This document shows, in pieces, positions 54,239 through 63,691 of a stretch of DNA of 64,000 bases. The position numbers and the translations under genes are program-made. Origin of the DNA: an uncultured Sphingomonadaceae bacterium (GTDB taxonomy: Bacteria > Pseudomonadota > Alphaproteobacteria > Sphingomonadales > Sphingomonadaceae); contig CANMBD010000003.1 of the NCBI GenBank assembly GCA_947495985.1, positions 62,001 through 126,000 on the forward strand. Direction: 5' to 3'. The number at the start of each line of letters is the position of its first letter. Position 1 is the stretch's first letter. The notes under the pieces are model-generated. The model searched no databases, had not been told where the DNA came from, and was given only the letters and a program-made list of their open reading frames with translations.

Positions 54239-56563
54239 TTGAACGGAAAACTGCCTTTTATTGATCTGTTGACCGCGCACCGGCTCTTGGTTGCGTGGGC
54301 GCTGGCATTGCTTTCGGCGGTATTGCTGATCATGGCGGGTATCGGCGGCGATGTAGAGCAGCGTTTTCAGACTATTCGCGCAGAGATCCTGGAAAAACCT
54401 GCTTCGGGGAATTTCCTGCTGGTCGAGATTGATGCGAAGTCGCTTCAAGCGCAAGATCGTTGGCCATGGCCGCGAAGCTATTATGCCCAAGCAATTGATA
54501 AGCTGTCTAGCCTGGGTGCAGAGCAGATTGTGTTCGATATAGATTTTTCTGCTCACTCTACACCGGAGCAGGATCGCGAATTTGCAGAAGCCATCGCACG
54601 ATCAGATGCCTCTGTCGTGCTTCCCACATTCCGGCAGAAAGATGCCGCCGATCAAAGCCGCTATGTCGAAAGCTTGCCAATCGAGGAACTGCGCGCGCAT
54701 GCTTTCCTGGCATCTGTTAATGTGCATCCCGATAATAATGGGCAACTCAACACATACAGCTATGGCACCGTAACCGATGGCACTGTCCGCCCGTCACTTG
54801 CCAGCATGCTTGCCGATTCCTCTGGCAATATTGAGAAAAGCTTCGCGATCGATCAATCCATAGATCCAAGCACCATTCCCCGGCTCAGCTTTATCGATGT
54901 GCTTGAAGGCAATGTTCTTCCGCAGTCTATAGAGGGAAAGAAAATCCTTATCGGCGCCACTGCAATCGAGCTGGGTGACCGCTACCCCATCAGCCGGTTC
55001 GGCGTGGTGCCAGGTGTCTTGATCCAGGCGTTGGCGGCAGAAACAATGTTGCAATCTACTGACATAGCAAATTTGGGGAAATGGCCTCCCCTGATCGCCG
55101 CTTCGGCATTTCTCTTGATACTGGTCCTCTCGGGACGCTGCTCTCACACGATGTTGACCGGTGCTGTTTGGATCATCGGACTGGCTTTGTTTGCCAGTAT
55201 CCTGGCGTTCGAAAAAAATGGCTATCTGACTTATTCGAATGTGCCGGCGCTTTTTTTCCTGCTCATTTTTCTTGTGCTCGAAAAATTCTCCCGGACCCGA
55301 TTGGCTTTGAATGAAAGTCAATTTTACAATGAAACCAGCAAATTACCCAACGAAACTGCTCTCCAACAGTGGTTGAGAAAGAATGGCGGGGCCAATATCG
55401 CCACGCTGCGAATTTCGGAATTTCGCGATCTGTTGGTGGTTACTGATGTTGAGTCCCGGATTGAATTATTCGGAAACATTGCTGAACGGCTCAAATTTCT
55501 GGCGGTTGACAGCTGTATATATCATCTCGATTCTGACATTTTTTCCTGGATCGTCAAAGACGAATATCTTGACGACATAGCGGCTCATTTTGACACGGCG
55601 GCCACGCTTTTTCATTCTCCGGTTATCGCCGGTGGTTCAAAAGTGAGACTTGATGTCAGTTTCGGTATCAGCGATGAATCAATCGACAAATCAAAAATAG
55701 CTTCCGAACAGGCTGCCTATGCCGGCAAAAGGTGGATGTGGCACGATGCTGTAAAAGCCAGCGCGGTAGGCGAAAAGCAAAGCCTTCTCGTCGATTTGGA
55801 TCAGGCCCTGGCCAATGGCGATATCAATATTGTCTATCAGCCCAAATGGGACTTGAAGGAAGACAGATTATCCGGAGCGGAGGCGCTCGTGCGCTGGAAC
55901 CATGCGGAACGTGGCAGAATCAGCCCGGACCTCTTTATTCCAATGCTGGAAAAAGCCCGCCGGATCGATGATATCACCTTGTTTGTTCTGCAATCCGCAT
56001 TGCTGGATCTGGCCTCTTGGGAAGACGCCCGACCCGGCTTGAGTTGTTCGGTGAATATCTCAGCGCAATTGCTTGGCGACAGCATGTTTGTTGAAAAAGC
56101 CATTGCGCTGGTGGAAGGTGCCAAGGCCCCCAATCAGCAAGTGACCTTTGAAGTAACCGAAACGGCGACGCTGGCAGATCCGGATTTGTCCATAATGGCT
56201 TTGCAACGCATCAGAGATGCGGGGATCAGGGTTTCCATTGATGACTATGGTACCGGACAGTCCACGATGAGCTACCTGCAGCGTCTTCCGGCCGATGAGA
56301 TCAAAATTGATCAAAGCTTTGTGAAAACTATAGTCACTGAAAAATCCAATCAGGTGATCGTCAAGTCAGCGATTGAAATGGCGCATGCTCTCGGCTTCAA
56401 AGTCGTTGCAGAGGGCATCGAGGACGAGCATTGCTTGAACCTGTTGACCAGAATGAAATGCGATATCGGCCAAGGTTGGCACATCTCAAAACCGGTCACG
56501 GCAGATATTTTCCGGGCCGCCTGGCTTGAAACAACAGTCCTTCAGGAGCGCAAGTCGGCCTAA
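54239..56563 (+). CDS. CHASE2-EAL protein, degenerate GGDEF
   Basis: The 774-residue membrane protein has an N-terminal membrane segment, a CHASE2 sensory domain (about residues 35-270), three membrane segments (about 282-370), a degenerate GGDEF-like region with no GGDEF motif (about 375-500), and a complete EAL domain (about 510-765: GAEALVRW, EVTETA, DDYGTG, EGIE). It is a predicted c-di-GMP phosphodiesterase sensing an envelope signal. It starts at TTG with GGGAG 6 bases upstream. It lies 125 bases after the FecR gene, probably in the same transcript. Confidence 0.87.
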   Translation: MNGKLPFIDLLTAHRLLVAWALALLSAVLLIMAGIGGDVEQRFQTIRAEILEKPASGNFLLVEIDAKSLQAQDRWPWPRSYYAQAIDKLSSLGAEQIVFDIDFSAHSTPEQDREFAEAIARSDASVVLPTFRQKDAADQSRYVESLPIEELRAHAFLASVNVHPDNNGQLNTYSYGTVTDGTVRPSLASMLADSSGNIEKSFAIDQSIDPSTIPRLSFIDVLEGNVLPQSIEGKKILIGATAIELGDRYPISRFGVVPGVLIQALAAETMLQSTDIANLGKWPPLIAASAFLLILVLSGRCSHTMLTGAVWIIGLALFASILAFEKNGYLTYSNVPALFFLLIFLVLEKFSRTRLALNESQFYNETSKLPNETALQQWLRKNGGANIATLRISEFRDLLVVTDVESRIELFGNIAERLKFLAVDSCIYHLDSDIFSWIVKDEYLDDIAAHFDTAATLFHSPVIAGGSKVRLDVSFGISDESIDKSKIASEQAAYAGKRWMWHDAVKASAVGEKQSLLVDLDQALANGDINIVYQPKWDLKEDRLSGAEALVRWNHAERGRISPDLFIPMLEKARRIDDITLFVLQSALLDLASWEDARPGLSCSVNISAQLLGDSMFVEKAIALVEGAKAPNQQVTFEVTETATLADPDLSIMALQRIRDAGIRVSIDDYGTGQSTMSYLQRLPADEIKIDQSFVKTIVTEKSNQVIVKSAIEMAHALGFKVVAEGIEDEHCLNLLTRMKCDIGQGWHISKPVTADIFRAAWLETTVLQERKSA

Positions 56564-57041
56564 ATCTCCTTTCCCTTTCACCTTTTGATTTAATGAGTTA
56601 AGTGACTATTAGGTCGATTTCTGACGGTTGCTTTTGTTCACAATCGTCCGATAGATTGCAAAATCGTTGCAACAGGGCAAAGTCATTGAAAGAAGTTTGG
56701 TGGGTGAAGATTGCCGGTGCGACGGAACCGATACAATTTTATGCGGGTGTAACAAAATATCGATAAGCTGATCGAACTCGCTGAGCGCAACGGCTTCACA
56801 ATTGATCTAGAGGATGTTTCAAGGGTTCCGAATGTGGTGGGTATCAAAGAAGGCGAATGGAAAGCTGTACCGTGAAATGGTTCCGGTCTTTTGGTTTCGA
56901 TTTTTATGTCCGCTTTCGGCATAGGACAGCCATTGGTCCCCAGTACGACTTTGAATGCAAAGTCAGCCTCAAGCTATCTCGCTAATCAGCCGCACCGCCG
57001 GTGCCTCTCAGACTTAATTGGGTATGCGGGAAACAATACGA
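56564..57041. other. Debris with a possible DapA-family remnant
   Basis: No intact gene. A short plus-strand frame near 56755-56874 reads IDKLIELAERNGFTID, then RVPNVVGIKEGEW, which resembles part of a dihydrodipicolinate-synthase-type aldolase (PNxxGIKE). A palindromic repeat lies at 56907-56928. Confidence 0.4.
56907..56928. repeat. Degenerate dispersed palindromic repeat
   Basis: TGTCCGCTTTCGGCATAGGACA; its left arm matches the family. Confidence 0.45.
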
Positions 57042-57203
57042 TCAATTTTCGTTGTCAGACTTTGCATCTTGATTAGCTTGCGGAATAGCTCCATCCCGCT
57101 CTAAAAAATCTATGGCTTCGGCAACCTTGATCGCAGCCATGCTTTGTCCGGCATCGTCTAGGGCGCTCAAGATACGTTGCAAATCTTCTATAATTTCATC
57201 CAT
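57042..57203 (-). CDS. Small acidic protein, unknown
   Basis: A 53-codon frame starts MDEIIEDLQRILSALDDAG and continues with AAIKVAEAIDFLERDG. It is a coherent two-helix, acidic sequence. The ribosome site is weak. The region around it is decayed, so it may be a leftover. Confidence 0.45.
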   Translation of the reverse strand: MDEIIEDLQRILSALDDAGQSMAAIKVAEAIDFLERDGAIPQANQDAKSDNEN

Positions 57204-57508
57204 CGCAGTTCATCAGCCTTTTCCCCTCCAGCGGATCTGGTTCCTGCGAAAACAAGTATCTTTTTATTCTTAAATACATGATATTGTTAGTTTTTCAAGC
57301 TACGATATGTCATTGTTTATAACGATAGCCTTGTTTTCATCAGAGGCATGAACTCAAGAAATAGGCGTTGCTCAGGAGTAATCTCTAATGTTCGCTTCTT
57401 AGATACCGCGGACATAAGCTTTTCCTGAGACGGTAATCCAGTTCAGCGACCCCTATTCAGGTAAACCGCTGAGAGCAATCCGCTTCAAGTGTTCCCCGTC
57501 AGCGCCTA
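57204..57508. other. Intergenic stretch before the IS element
   Basis: AT-rich, no gene supported. Confidence 0.4.
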
Positions 57509-57572
57509 TGTCACATAATTGATGTTTTGTAGATTAGAGAGTGTTTTGGTCTCATCGTAATGACCGTAGGGA

Positions 57573-57812
57573 ATGAAGATGAGATCAAAACAGAAAAAAT
57601 CCAAGCCATCCGCGGAGCGTGTGGTGAAGGATATTCGCAGAGCAAACCGCAAGCAATATAGTGCGGAGGAGAAAATCAGGATCGTGCTGGAAGGCCTGCG
57701 CGGTGATGATAGTATCGCTGAACTGTGCCGTCGTGAGGGCATTGCACAAGGTGTTTATTACAAATGGTCGAAGGATTTTATGGAGGCTGGCAAGCGCCAG
57801 CCTTGCTGGTGA
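57573..57812 (+). pseudogene. Transposase orfA remnant
   Basis: The frame encodes RKQYSAEEKIRIVLEGLRG, then SIAELCRREGIAQGVYYKW, the helix-turn-helix of IS3-type OrfA. It runs into a stop at 57812 after a deletion joins it to orfB in another frame. Confidence 0.75.
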
Positions 57813-58512
57813 CACTGCTCGTGCTGCCAACACCGATGAGGTGCGCGAACTTCGTCGTGAGGCCCATGACCTGATTACCAGTCCGGCCTTTGTAGTGATC
57901 AAGGCCGCAAACGAGTTTAAGGATAAAACCACCCGACTTAACGAGATGTGGCAAACCGATTTTACCTACTTTAAGATCATTGGCTGGGACTGGATGTATT
58001 TATCGACCATTCTTGACGATTACTCCCGGTACATCATCGCGCGGAAACAGTGCACCACCATGAAAGCCGAAGACGTCACCGATACTTTGAAACTCGCACT
58101 CAAAGCATCAGGCTGTGACGAAGTCAATGTGCTTCATAAACCGCGTCTGCTCAGTGACGATGGTCCCAGCTATGTGGCTGGCGAACTGGCCGACTGGTTG
58201 GGGGACCGGAGTGTGCGCCATGTTCGCGGTGCACCCTTCCATCCCCAAACCTAGGGCAAGATCGAGCGATGGCATCAAACACTCAAAAACCGCATCCTGC
58301 TGGAGCATTATTATCTACTTGGCGATCTGGAGACCCAAGTCGAAGCATTCGTCGAACATTACAACCACCAGCGCTACCACGAAAGTCACAAAAACGTGAC
58401 ACCTGCAGATGCCTACTTCGGCAGAGCGCAAGCCATCTTAAACAAACGAGAAAGGATCAAACGAAAAACCATCGAACAACGCCGCTTGCATCATCAAAAG
58501 CAAGCTGCATAA
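57813..58512 (+). pseudogene. Transposase orfB remnant, amber stop
   Basis: The integrase core is recognisable: WQTDFTYF (first Asp), LSDDGPSY (second Asp) and GKIERWHQTLK (Glu). A TAG at 58252-58254 interrupts the frame between PFHPQT and GKIERW. The N-terminal part of OrfB before residue LRREAHDL is missing. Confidence 0.78.
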
Positions 58513-58569
58513 TATCAACCAATCAGATGAGGCCAAGCACTCAAATCAAATAACCAAGCTTATATGACA

Positions 58570-59008
58570 AAGGTCCTGACGACGGACAGTTTGTAGAGAG
58601 ATATGGTGAAGGTTGCAGTTTTTGCCGAACCAGTCTCGGTAGTAAATTTCCCTGTTCCACGGGAATTTGCAGGGATTTCGGCGAAATTCACTCATAGTAA
58701 TATGGGCAGTGCGATTGGGAGGCGGCGTTTCTGCAGGTTTTGACCAAGAATCCCCTAACAAGCAGAACAGGGAAGTCTCTGTGTGATTCAGGGAATCGAT
58801 ATGATCATGCAGAGAAGGTGTCTGGCGTGCGCTATGGGCGCAAAAGTGGACGTTAGAACTTGTATCAAACTAGATTGAAACTAACCTCTGCGCCAATGTC
58901 CGATTTGTCCTGAAAGAACTCAGCAAGACCCTGACGCTGCGCCTAGCGCACGATCTTTTTCATCCTAGTTAACCGAGTTAGAAAAGACTAGATCCAATTC
59001 ACTGAAGT
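58570..59008. other. Intergenic stretch with a palindromic repeat
   Basis: No gene supported. The right half of the dispersed repeat lies at 58833-58852 (TATGGGCGC followed by AAAAGTGGACG). Confidence 0.45.
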
Positions 59009-59521
59009 TCATGCAGGACTCTCAAAATTTGACCAGTTTTGCCAATCTTCAGTAACAAAATGCTCGTCAATCAATGTGCGCATGTAGCATTTGCCATCAC
59101 GAAACCATTGCCATGTTCGCGCACGATTTTTGTTCGCTTCATCGACCTGGATCATCTCATATAGATAGATTCCAGGTTCATTCTTGCGAACCCAGTTCAG
59201 GCAGGTTGATAAGCTATTATCATCTGGCTGCATGGCGGCTGCCCAGCCCTTGATCAAATCATTATCCCACCAGATTCTGCCATCATGATAATTAGCGGGG
59301 AAGTCCCTAGTTTCAGTCTTGCCATTGTCCCAATAATAATAGTTTGTTTGATGGTAATCCGACGGTTTGCCATCTTCAGGAATGCGACAAACGAGCCGGG
59401 ATTTATGGGCATCGACCAGCTCGCCGGTCACGGCATCGTAATAGCGATAAACACCCTCCCATACACCCTCTCCGGCGGCCAGAAGTGGCATATTTTCTTG
59501 TATTTCTTGCTTGATACCCAT
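59009..59521 (-). CDS. Calycin-like hypothetical protein
   Basis: The 170-residue protein is Trp/Tyr-rich with a GEGVWEGVYRYYD start, regular strands (YYYWDNGKTETRDF, GRIWWDND) and a NRARTWQWFRDGKCYMRT end. The pattern resembles small ligand-binding barrels (calycin/DUF3598-like); the match is by appearance only. It ends a minus-strand run with the SnoaL-like and MmgE/PrpD genes and probably belongs to the same pathway. Confidence 0.6.
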   Translation of the reverse strand: MGIKQEIQENMPLLAAGEGVWEGVYRYYDAVTGELVDAHKSRLVCRIPEDGKPSDYHQTNYYYWDNGKTETRDFPANYHDGRIWWDNDLIKGWAAAMQPDDNSLSTCLNWVRKNEPGIYLYEMIQVDEANKNRARTWQWFRDGKCYMRTLIDEHFVTEDWQNWSNFESPA

Positions 59522-59550
59522 CAGAATATTCCTTCAGTTATGCCATTGGA

Positions 59551-59961
59551 TCATTGGTTGTTGCCGACCTCAAAGCCTTTGCTCAGTGGAGCAGAGGCGA
59601 AGATTAAAATGTCTTCAATCTGCCCATCTTCACGGATTTCGAAAAAGTTGCAGTTGGACATGTGCGTTTCCTCGCCTTCATCGTCGATCAGGGAGATATT
59701 GAACCGGATTGCGACCCGGTTTTCTTGTGGATCGGCTGCTGTGACAAAATCCCTGAAGTGGATCGATGGAAAGCTTTGAATGAAATCCTCGAGATGGTCG
59801 CGCAACGCCGCCTTACCTGTATAAGTGAAATTGCTGCTTGGAATGCGCATCTCGCAATCATCCGCAATGCCCTGCATGACACCCTCAAGGTCATGCGCAT
59901 TCAACATTTCAAAAAACCCGTTGATACAGGTTGCCACAAGTTGTTCTCTTGCCTGGTTCAT
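59551..59961 (-). CDS. SnoaL-like (NTF2-fold) protein
   Basis: The 136-residue protein begins MNQAREQLVATCINGFFEMLNAHD and has the conical NTF2 pattern (EMRIPSSNFTYTGKAALRDHLEDF, NCNFFEIREDGQIEDI). The start at 59961 has GGGAG upstream and overlaps the MmgE/PrpD stop in an ATGA; the upstream extension is not supported. It may isomerise or hydrate an intermediate of the IclR-linked cluster. Confidence 0.78.
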   Translation of the reverse strand: MNQAREQLVATCINGFFEMLNAHDLEGVMQGIADDCEMRIPSSNFTYTGKAALRDHLEDFIQSFPSIHFRDFVTAADPQENRVAIRFNISLIDDEGEETHMSNCNFFEIREDGQIEDILIFASAPLSKGFEVGNNQ

Positions 59962-61373
59962 ACTCGCGGCTCCCTTGATCCTGAGACAATGTCGAGCACA
60001 TCTTTCATCGGGACATCGCGTGCAGATTTGAAAATCTTGTCGAACAGCGCTCCAGATTTGTCTGCAAATTCTGCAACTTCGAAACAAAATGCAGCTTTTG
60101 CGAGTTGGTCAGTACGTGACATTGGAAAATCGGGAGACCCAAAGGGCACATCGATGACCCGTTCAATTCGTCGACCATCCTTGAACAATATCTCAATGCG
60201 TTGCGGCGAGAGCGCGTTGGGGTCAGGGTTGCCATCCAATATGATCGTGACTTTCCTCGCATCAGCGGCCACTTGTTCGGAATTCATAATCCCGGCTGTA
60301 AAACGGCGCGGATCAATGCGGCCCTCACGGATCATCATTGGAGCGATAAATTGTAGACATAGCCGCGCATAAGCCGGGCTCATATCTCTATCATATGGGC
60401 GTCCTACCAGCAGCAGTATCAGCGATGGCACATGTACTGTAATCGTCTCAATCATATCCAGATCAAGTTGTTCGCTATGCCCGACATCCATTATCGCGGT
60501 TAATGTTGCCTGTGTGGCCCTGCCGGCAGGAAAGGGTTTGTGGGCAACCTCCTTGACTTTCCAAGGTTGGGCCCATTGTTCAAATTGAGCATCCAAACTG
60601 TCAACTTGCTCAATCAGTCTATAGTAACCGAATTTGCCATCAATCACGTCATGCGGTCCGCTTATGCTTGCAGCCACCAAGTCCGCGGCGGTGAGAGCCG
60701 AACGCGCAGCGAGTCCGATTTGCAGAGGCAAGGCCTCCGAGCCCTCCCAATGGGCCTGCATCGTTCCTGCTACCTGACTATAGGCGAGCCCCAAAAGATC
60801 AAGCATCTGCAATCTGGAATAGCCGCGAAGATATCCCAGCGCCATCGATGCTCCCATCAAACCAGCGGCAGATGGCCTGAAGAAACGCGGTTCGGTAGTG
60901 GCGCCAGCACCAAAAAATACGGCCGTCTCAACACCAATGACCAGCGCTTTGACTATGTCATCCAATGACGCTGCGGTGTATTCTGCTTCAGAAACCAATG
61001 CGGCGGTCGTTGTACATAATGCTATAACGACAGACGGTTCGTGCAAAGCATCCCATTCCAGGCAATGAATTTGAAAACCATTTATCAACGCAGCAGATTG
61101 AGCCGACATCCTGACCCCCGGCCGTCCCAATATTCTGCAATCCCCAGTTTCATTCCAGCGAGATACAGCATCGAATAGTTTTTCGCTCGCGGGGTTTGCC
61201 GTGCCAGCGACACCGACCGCCAGCGTATCTGCCAGAAAGGTCTTTGCGGTAAACATGGTGTCTTCATCGAAATCCACGTTGCCGGCAGCAATTATACAGT
61301 CGACAAGCCTTTCGCTGGTCGGGCAGCTATTGCGATCAGTTGCGCCTGATTTTAAGAGCGTGTCGATGGACAT
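59958..61373 (-). CDS. MmgE/PrpD family protein
   Basis: The 471-residue protein has the MmgE/PrpD fold (ADTLAVGVAG near residue 48, HCLEWDALHEPSVV near 100, HKPFPAGRATQATL near 275). Relatives are 2-methylcitrate dehydratase, cis-aconitate decarboxylase and related lyases. In this cluster it may dehydrate or decarboxylate a tricarboxylate-like product; substrate unknown. It is divergent from the IclR gene, with a regulator-type box 52 bases upstream. Confidence 0.88.
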   Translation of the reverse strand: MSIDTLLKSGATDRNSCPTSERLVDCIIAAGNVDFDEDTMFTAKTFLADTLAVGVAGTANPASEKLFDAVSRWNETGDCRILGRPGVRMSAQSAALINGFQIHCLEWDALHEPSVVIALCTTTAALVSEAEYTAASLDDIVKALVIGVETAVFFGAGATTEPRFFRPSAAGLMGASMALGYLRGYSRLQMLDLLGLAYSQVAGTMQAHWEGSEALPLQIGLAARSALTAADLVAASISGPHDVIDGKFGYYRLIEQVDSLDAQFEQWAQPWKVKEVAHKPFPAGRATQATLTAIMDVGHSEQLDLDMIETITVHVPSLILLLVGRPYDRDMSPAYARLCLQFIAPMMIREGRIDPRRFTAGIMNSEQVAADARKVTIILDGNPDPNALSPQRIEILFKDGRRIERVIDVPFGSPDFPMSRTDQLAKAAFCFEVAEFADKSGALFDKIFKSARDVPMKDVLDIVSGSREPRV

Positions 61374-61424
61374 GCAGCCAGTAAAGACGGATTATTCAGA
61401 ACACATAGATTGGGCATGGCTCAT

Positions 61425-61439
61425 ATCCGACAGGCGGAT
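61425..61439. promoter_or_regulatory. IclR-type operator, copy 1
   Basis: ATCCGACAGGCGGAT, an imperfect palindrome. Its reverse complement differs by two bases from the copy at 61495-61509. It lies 52 bases before the MmgE/PrpD start. Confidence 0.6.
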
Positions 61440-61494
61440 AAAATTCGTTTAGAACCGTCGGCATATTGTCCGACTTCCAAATCCATGCAACATT

Positions 61495-61509
61495 ATCCGC
61501 CTGACGGAT
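61495..61509. promoter_or_regulatory. IclR-type operator, copy 2
   Basis: ATCCGCCTGACGGAT, 20 bases upstream of the IclR start and 70 bases from the first copy in inverted orientation. The pair can control both divergent transcripts. Confidence 0.6.
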
Positions 61510-61529
61510 AGACATGGAGGATATTACTA

Positions 61530-62315
61530 ATGGAGCGCGGTGTTCCCATTCGGGCAATCTCTCGGGCAATCTCGGTGTTATCAGCCATAAATCGCAGTGG
61601 CTCGGCGACGATGATGGAAATTTCGAAGAGCGCAGAAATCCCTTATCCTACGGCATCACGCATCGTGCAAACCTTGCTGCACGAAGGCCTGATTGAGCGG
61701 GAGTCAGCCCGTAAACGGTATCGCGCTACGGCGCTGGTCCATACACTGTCCATGGGCTTTCAGGCCGAAGACCGGTTGGTTGTTGCAGCCCGGCCCCATA
61801 TCGAAGCATTGTGCAACGAAATCAAATGGCCGATATCTTTGGCGACCAGAGTCGGGACACGGATGATGGTTCGGGATTCCACTCATAAATTAACGTCGCT
61901 AACATTTTCCAACTACTATCCCGGTTTCACATTGCCGATTGCGGAATGTGCTACCGGTAAGGCATATCTTGCCTTTTGCAGCGACGAGGAACGAGAAGCG
62001 ATCATCTCCGGCTGGCGGGCGACGGACAATGAGACCTCCAAACAGGGGCTTTTGATTGTCCATGATGATAGTGTCCTGAATCAAATTCGCGCTGATGGTT
62101 ACGCTTTGCAGATGCGCAACCTTTATAACGCAGAGCCGGGAAAAACCTCTTCGATAGCTGTGCCGATTCACGGAAATGACGGCGAGCTTATCGGTTCTCT
62201 GGCCATCATCTATTTCGCTTCCGCCCTGAAAGCCGGGCCGGCCGTTGAGCAGTTTTTTGGGCCACTGCAAAAAACTGCGTTGGCAATCCAACGGCAGATA
62301 GAGACAGCCGTGTAA
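61530..62315 (+). CDS. IclR family regulator
   Basis: The 261-residue protein has an N-terminal winged helix-turn-helix (AISVLSAINRSGSATMMEIS, PYPTASRIVQTLLHEGLIE) and a C-terminal effector domain (VGTRMMVRDST, LPIAECATGKAYLAF, SSIAVPIHGNDGELIGSLAI). GGAGG precedes the ATG. The N-terminus resembles MhpR-like regulators of aromatic-acid clusters. Two palindromes in its divergent promoter region are likely its sites. Confidence 0.92.
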   Translation: MERGVPIRAISRAISVLSAINRSGSATMMEISKSAEIPYPTASRIVQTLLHEGLIERESARKRYRATALVHTLSMGFQAEDRLVVAARPHIEALCNEIKWPISLATRVGTRMMVRDSTHKLTSLTFSNYYPGFTLPIAECATGKAYLAFCSDEEREAIISGWRATDNETSKQGLLIVHDDSVLNQIRADGYALQMRNLYNAEPGKTSSIAVPIHGNDGELIGSLAIIYFASALKAGPAVEQFFGPLQKTALAIQRQIETAV

Positions 62316-62485
62316 CGGCTAGGATCGTAAATTGACCAAAAATCAGTTGTAAACGGCGCCTTCTATCCGCGCATCGGATAGTCTGGGCAATCAGCATTAC
62401 CGCAGAGCGAAGACTAGGGAACAAAGCCGTCCAGCGCATCGGTGTCGGCATCTATGCAAAAACAATTGGTGGTTGGAGCTATTGG

Positions 62486-63691
62486 ATGCAGCATCTTCGA
62501 ACGCAAATAGTCATAGCTGGCGCCGGACCCGTGGGAACCGTTGCGGCTTTCTATTTGGCTAGCGAAGGAATCGACGTGATCTTGCTTGAATCCGGAAGCG
62601 ATTGCGCACAGGATTTGCGGGCGTCCACCTTTCATCCTCCGACACTAGAGATGCTTGATCGGTTCGGGATTACCGAGAAATTGATCGCAAGGGGCCTCAA
62701 GGCACCAATATACCATTTTCGAGAGCGGAATACAGGCGAGATCATCGATTTTGATCTCGGGGAAATTGCGGATACGACTGACTTTCCTTTTCGTATCCAG
62801 TGTGAACAATATCACTTGTCCCGGATGTTAACCGAAAATGTGCTGAAACAGCCAAATGCTGACGTCCACTTTGACCATCGCGTTATCAGTTTTGACCAGG
62901 ATCAGGATGGGGTGGATGTATATGCGGAAACTCCGAACGCGATCGTGCATGTTCGAGCTCAATTTCTTATCGGAGCGGACGGATCGAACAGTATCATCCG
63001 CAAATGGCTCGACACCGATTTCGATGGTTTCACTTATCCCGAAAAATTTCTTTGCTACACGACAACAGAAGCCCTTGAGCAAAAACTGCCCAATTTATGC
63101 TATGTAAATTACGTGTCCGATCCGGACGAATGGATGGTACTTTTAAAGGTGCCATCTCTCTGGCGGGTGCTGGTGCCAGCAAAAGAGGGTCAGGACGATA
63201 GTGAACTGCTGGCTGATGCGAAAAAGAACCAGGTTTTCGATGGTTTGCTGGGCAATGGGGAGGCTGTAGAAACGGAACATCGCACCATCTATCGCGTCCA
63301 TCAACGAGTGGCGAAACGCTTTATGCATGAACGGGTAGCGATTATCGGTGATGCGGCCCATCTCAATAATCCGATCGGTGGATTTGGAATGAACAGCGGC
63401 ATCCATGATGCCTTCAATCTTTGTGAGAAATTCGTTGGTATTTTCAAACGGAATAAGGATGCAACTACCTTGCTCGATATGTTTGAGCGGCAGCGCCGAA
63501 AAACCACGCATGATTTTATTCAGGCGCAAACGATAAGAAATATGGAATATCTCTCCAGAGGCGAAGGATTGGAGCACCAGCAGCGCAAGAACGAGATGCA
63601 GCGGGTCCATGAAGATCCGATGGCACGGCGGGAATTTCTATTGCGCCAATCTATGATACAAAGCCTCGAACAGGAAAAGGAATTGGTTTGA
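62486..63691 (+). CDS. FAD-dependent monooxygenase, UbiH/MhpA-like
   Basis: The 401-residue protein has an N-terminal FAD motif (IVIAGAGPVGTVAAFYL), a DG-type segment (LIGADGSNSIIRKWL) and the second FAD motif (VAIIGDAAHLNNPIGGFGMN). This is the class A aromatic hydroxylase pattern. It is shorter than MhpA (no long C-terminal domain). It likely hydroxylates an aromatic acid or phenol. GGAG lies 7 bases before the ATG. It overlaps the next gene by one base (TGATG). Confidence 0.9.
   Translation: MQHLRTQIVIAGAGPVGTVAAFYLASEGIDVILLESGSDCAQDLRASTFHPPTLEMLDRFGITEKLIARGLKAPIYHFRERNTGEIIDFDLGEIADTTDFPFRIQCEQYHLSRMLTENVLKQPNADVHFDHRVISFDQDQDGVDVYAETPNAIVHVRAQFLIGADGSNSIIRKWLDTDFDGFTYPEKFLCYTTTEALEQKLPNLCYVNYVSDPDEWMVLLKVPSLWRVLVPAKEGQDDSELLADAKKNQVFDGLLGNGEAVETEHRTIYRVHQRVAKRFMHERVAIIGDAAHLNNPIGGFGMNSGIHDAFNLCEKFVGIFKRNKDATTLLDMFERQRRKTTHDFIQAQTIRNMEYLSRGEGLEHQQRKNEMQRVHEDPMARREFLLRQSMIQSLEQEKELV

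Larger units (their letters stand above)
57509..58569 (+). mobile_element. Decayed IS3-family-like insertion sequence
   Basis: Imperfect terminal inverted repeats of about 45 bases start TGTCACATAA at 57509 and end TTATATGACA at 58569, with a shared inner GAGTG-x-TTGG-x-CTCATC block. No target duplication is seen, so the copy is old. The two reading frames are broken (internal deletion, frameshift and amber stop). Confidence 0.75.

Noticed and set aside
53195-54556. Long open frame (453 codons) on the minus strand over the FecR gene
   Set aside because: It is a by-product of the repeated GGC/AAC codons, Pro/Leu-rich, with no ribosome site, and the sense gene has a signal peptide and FecR domain.
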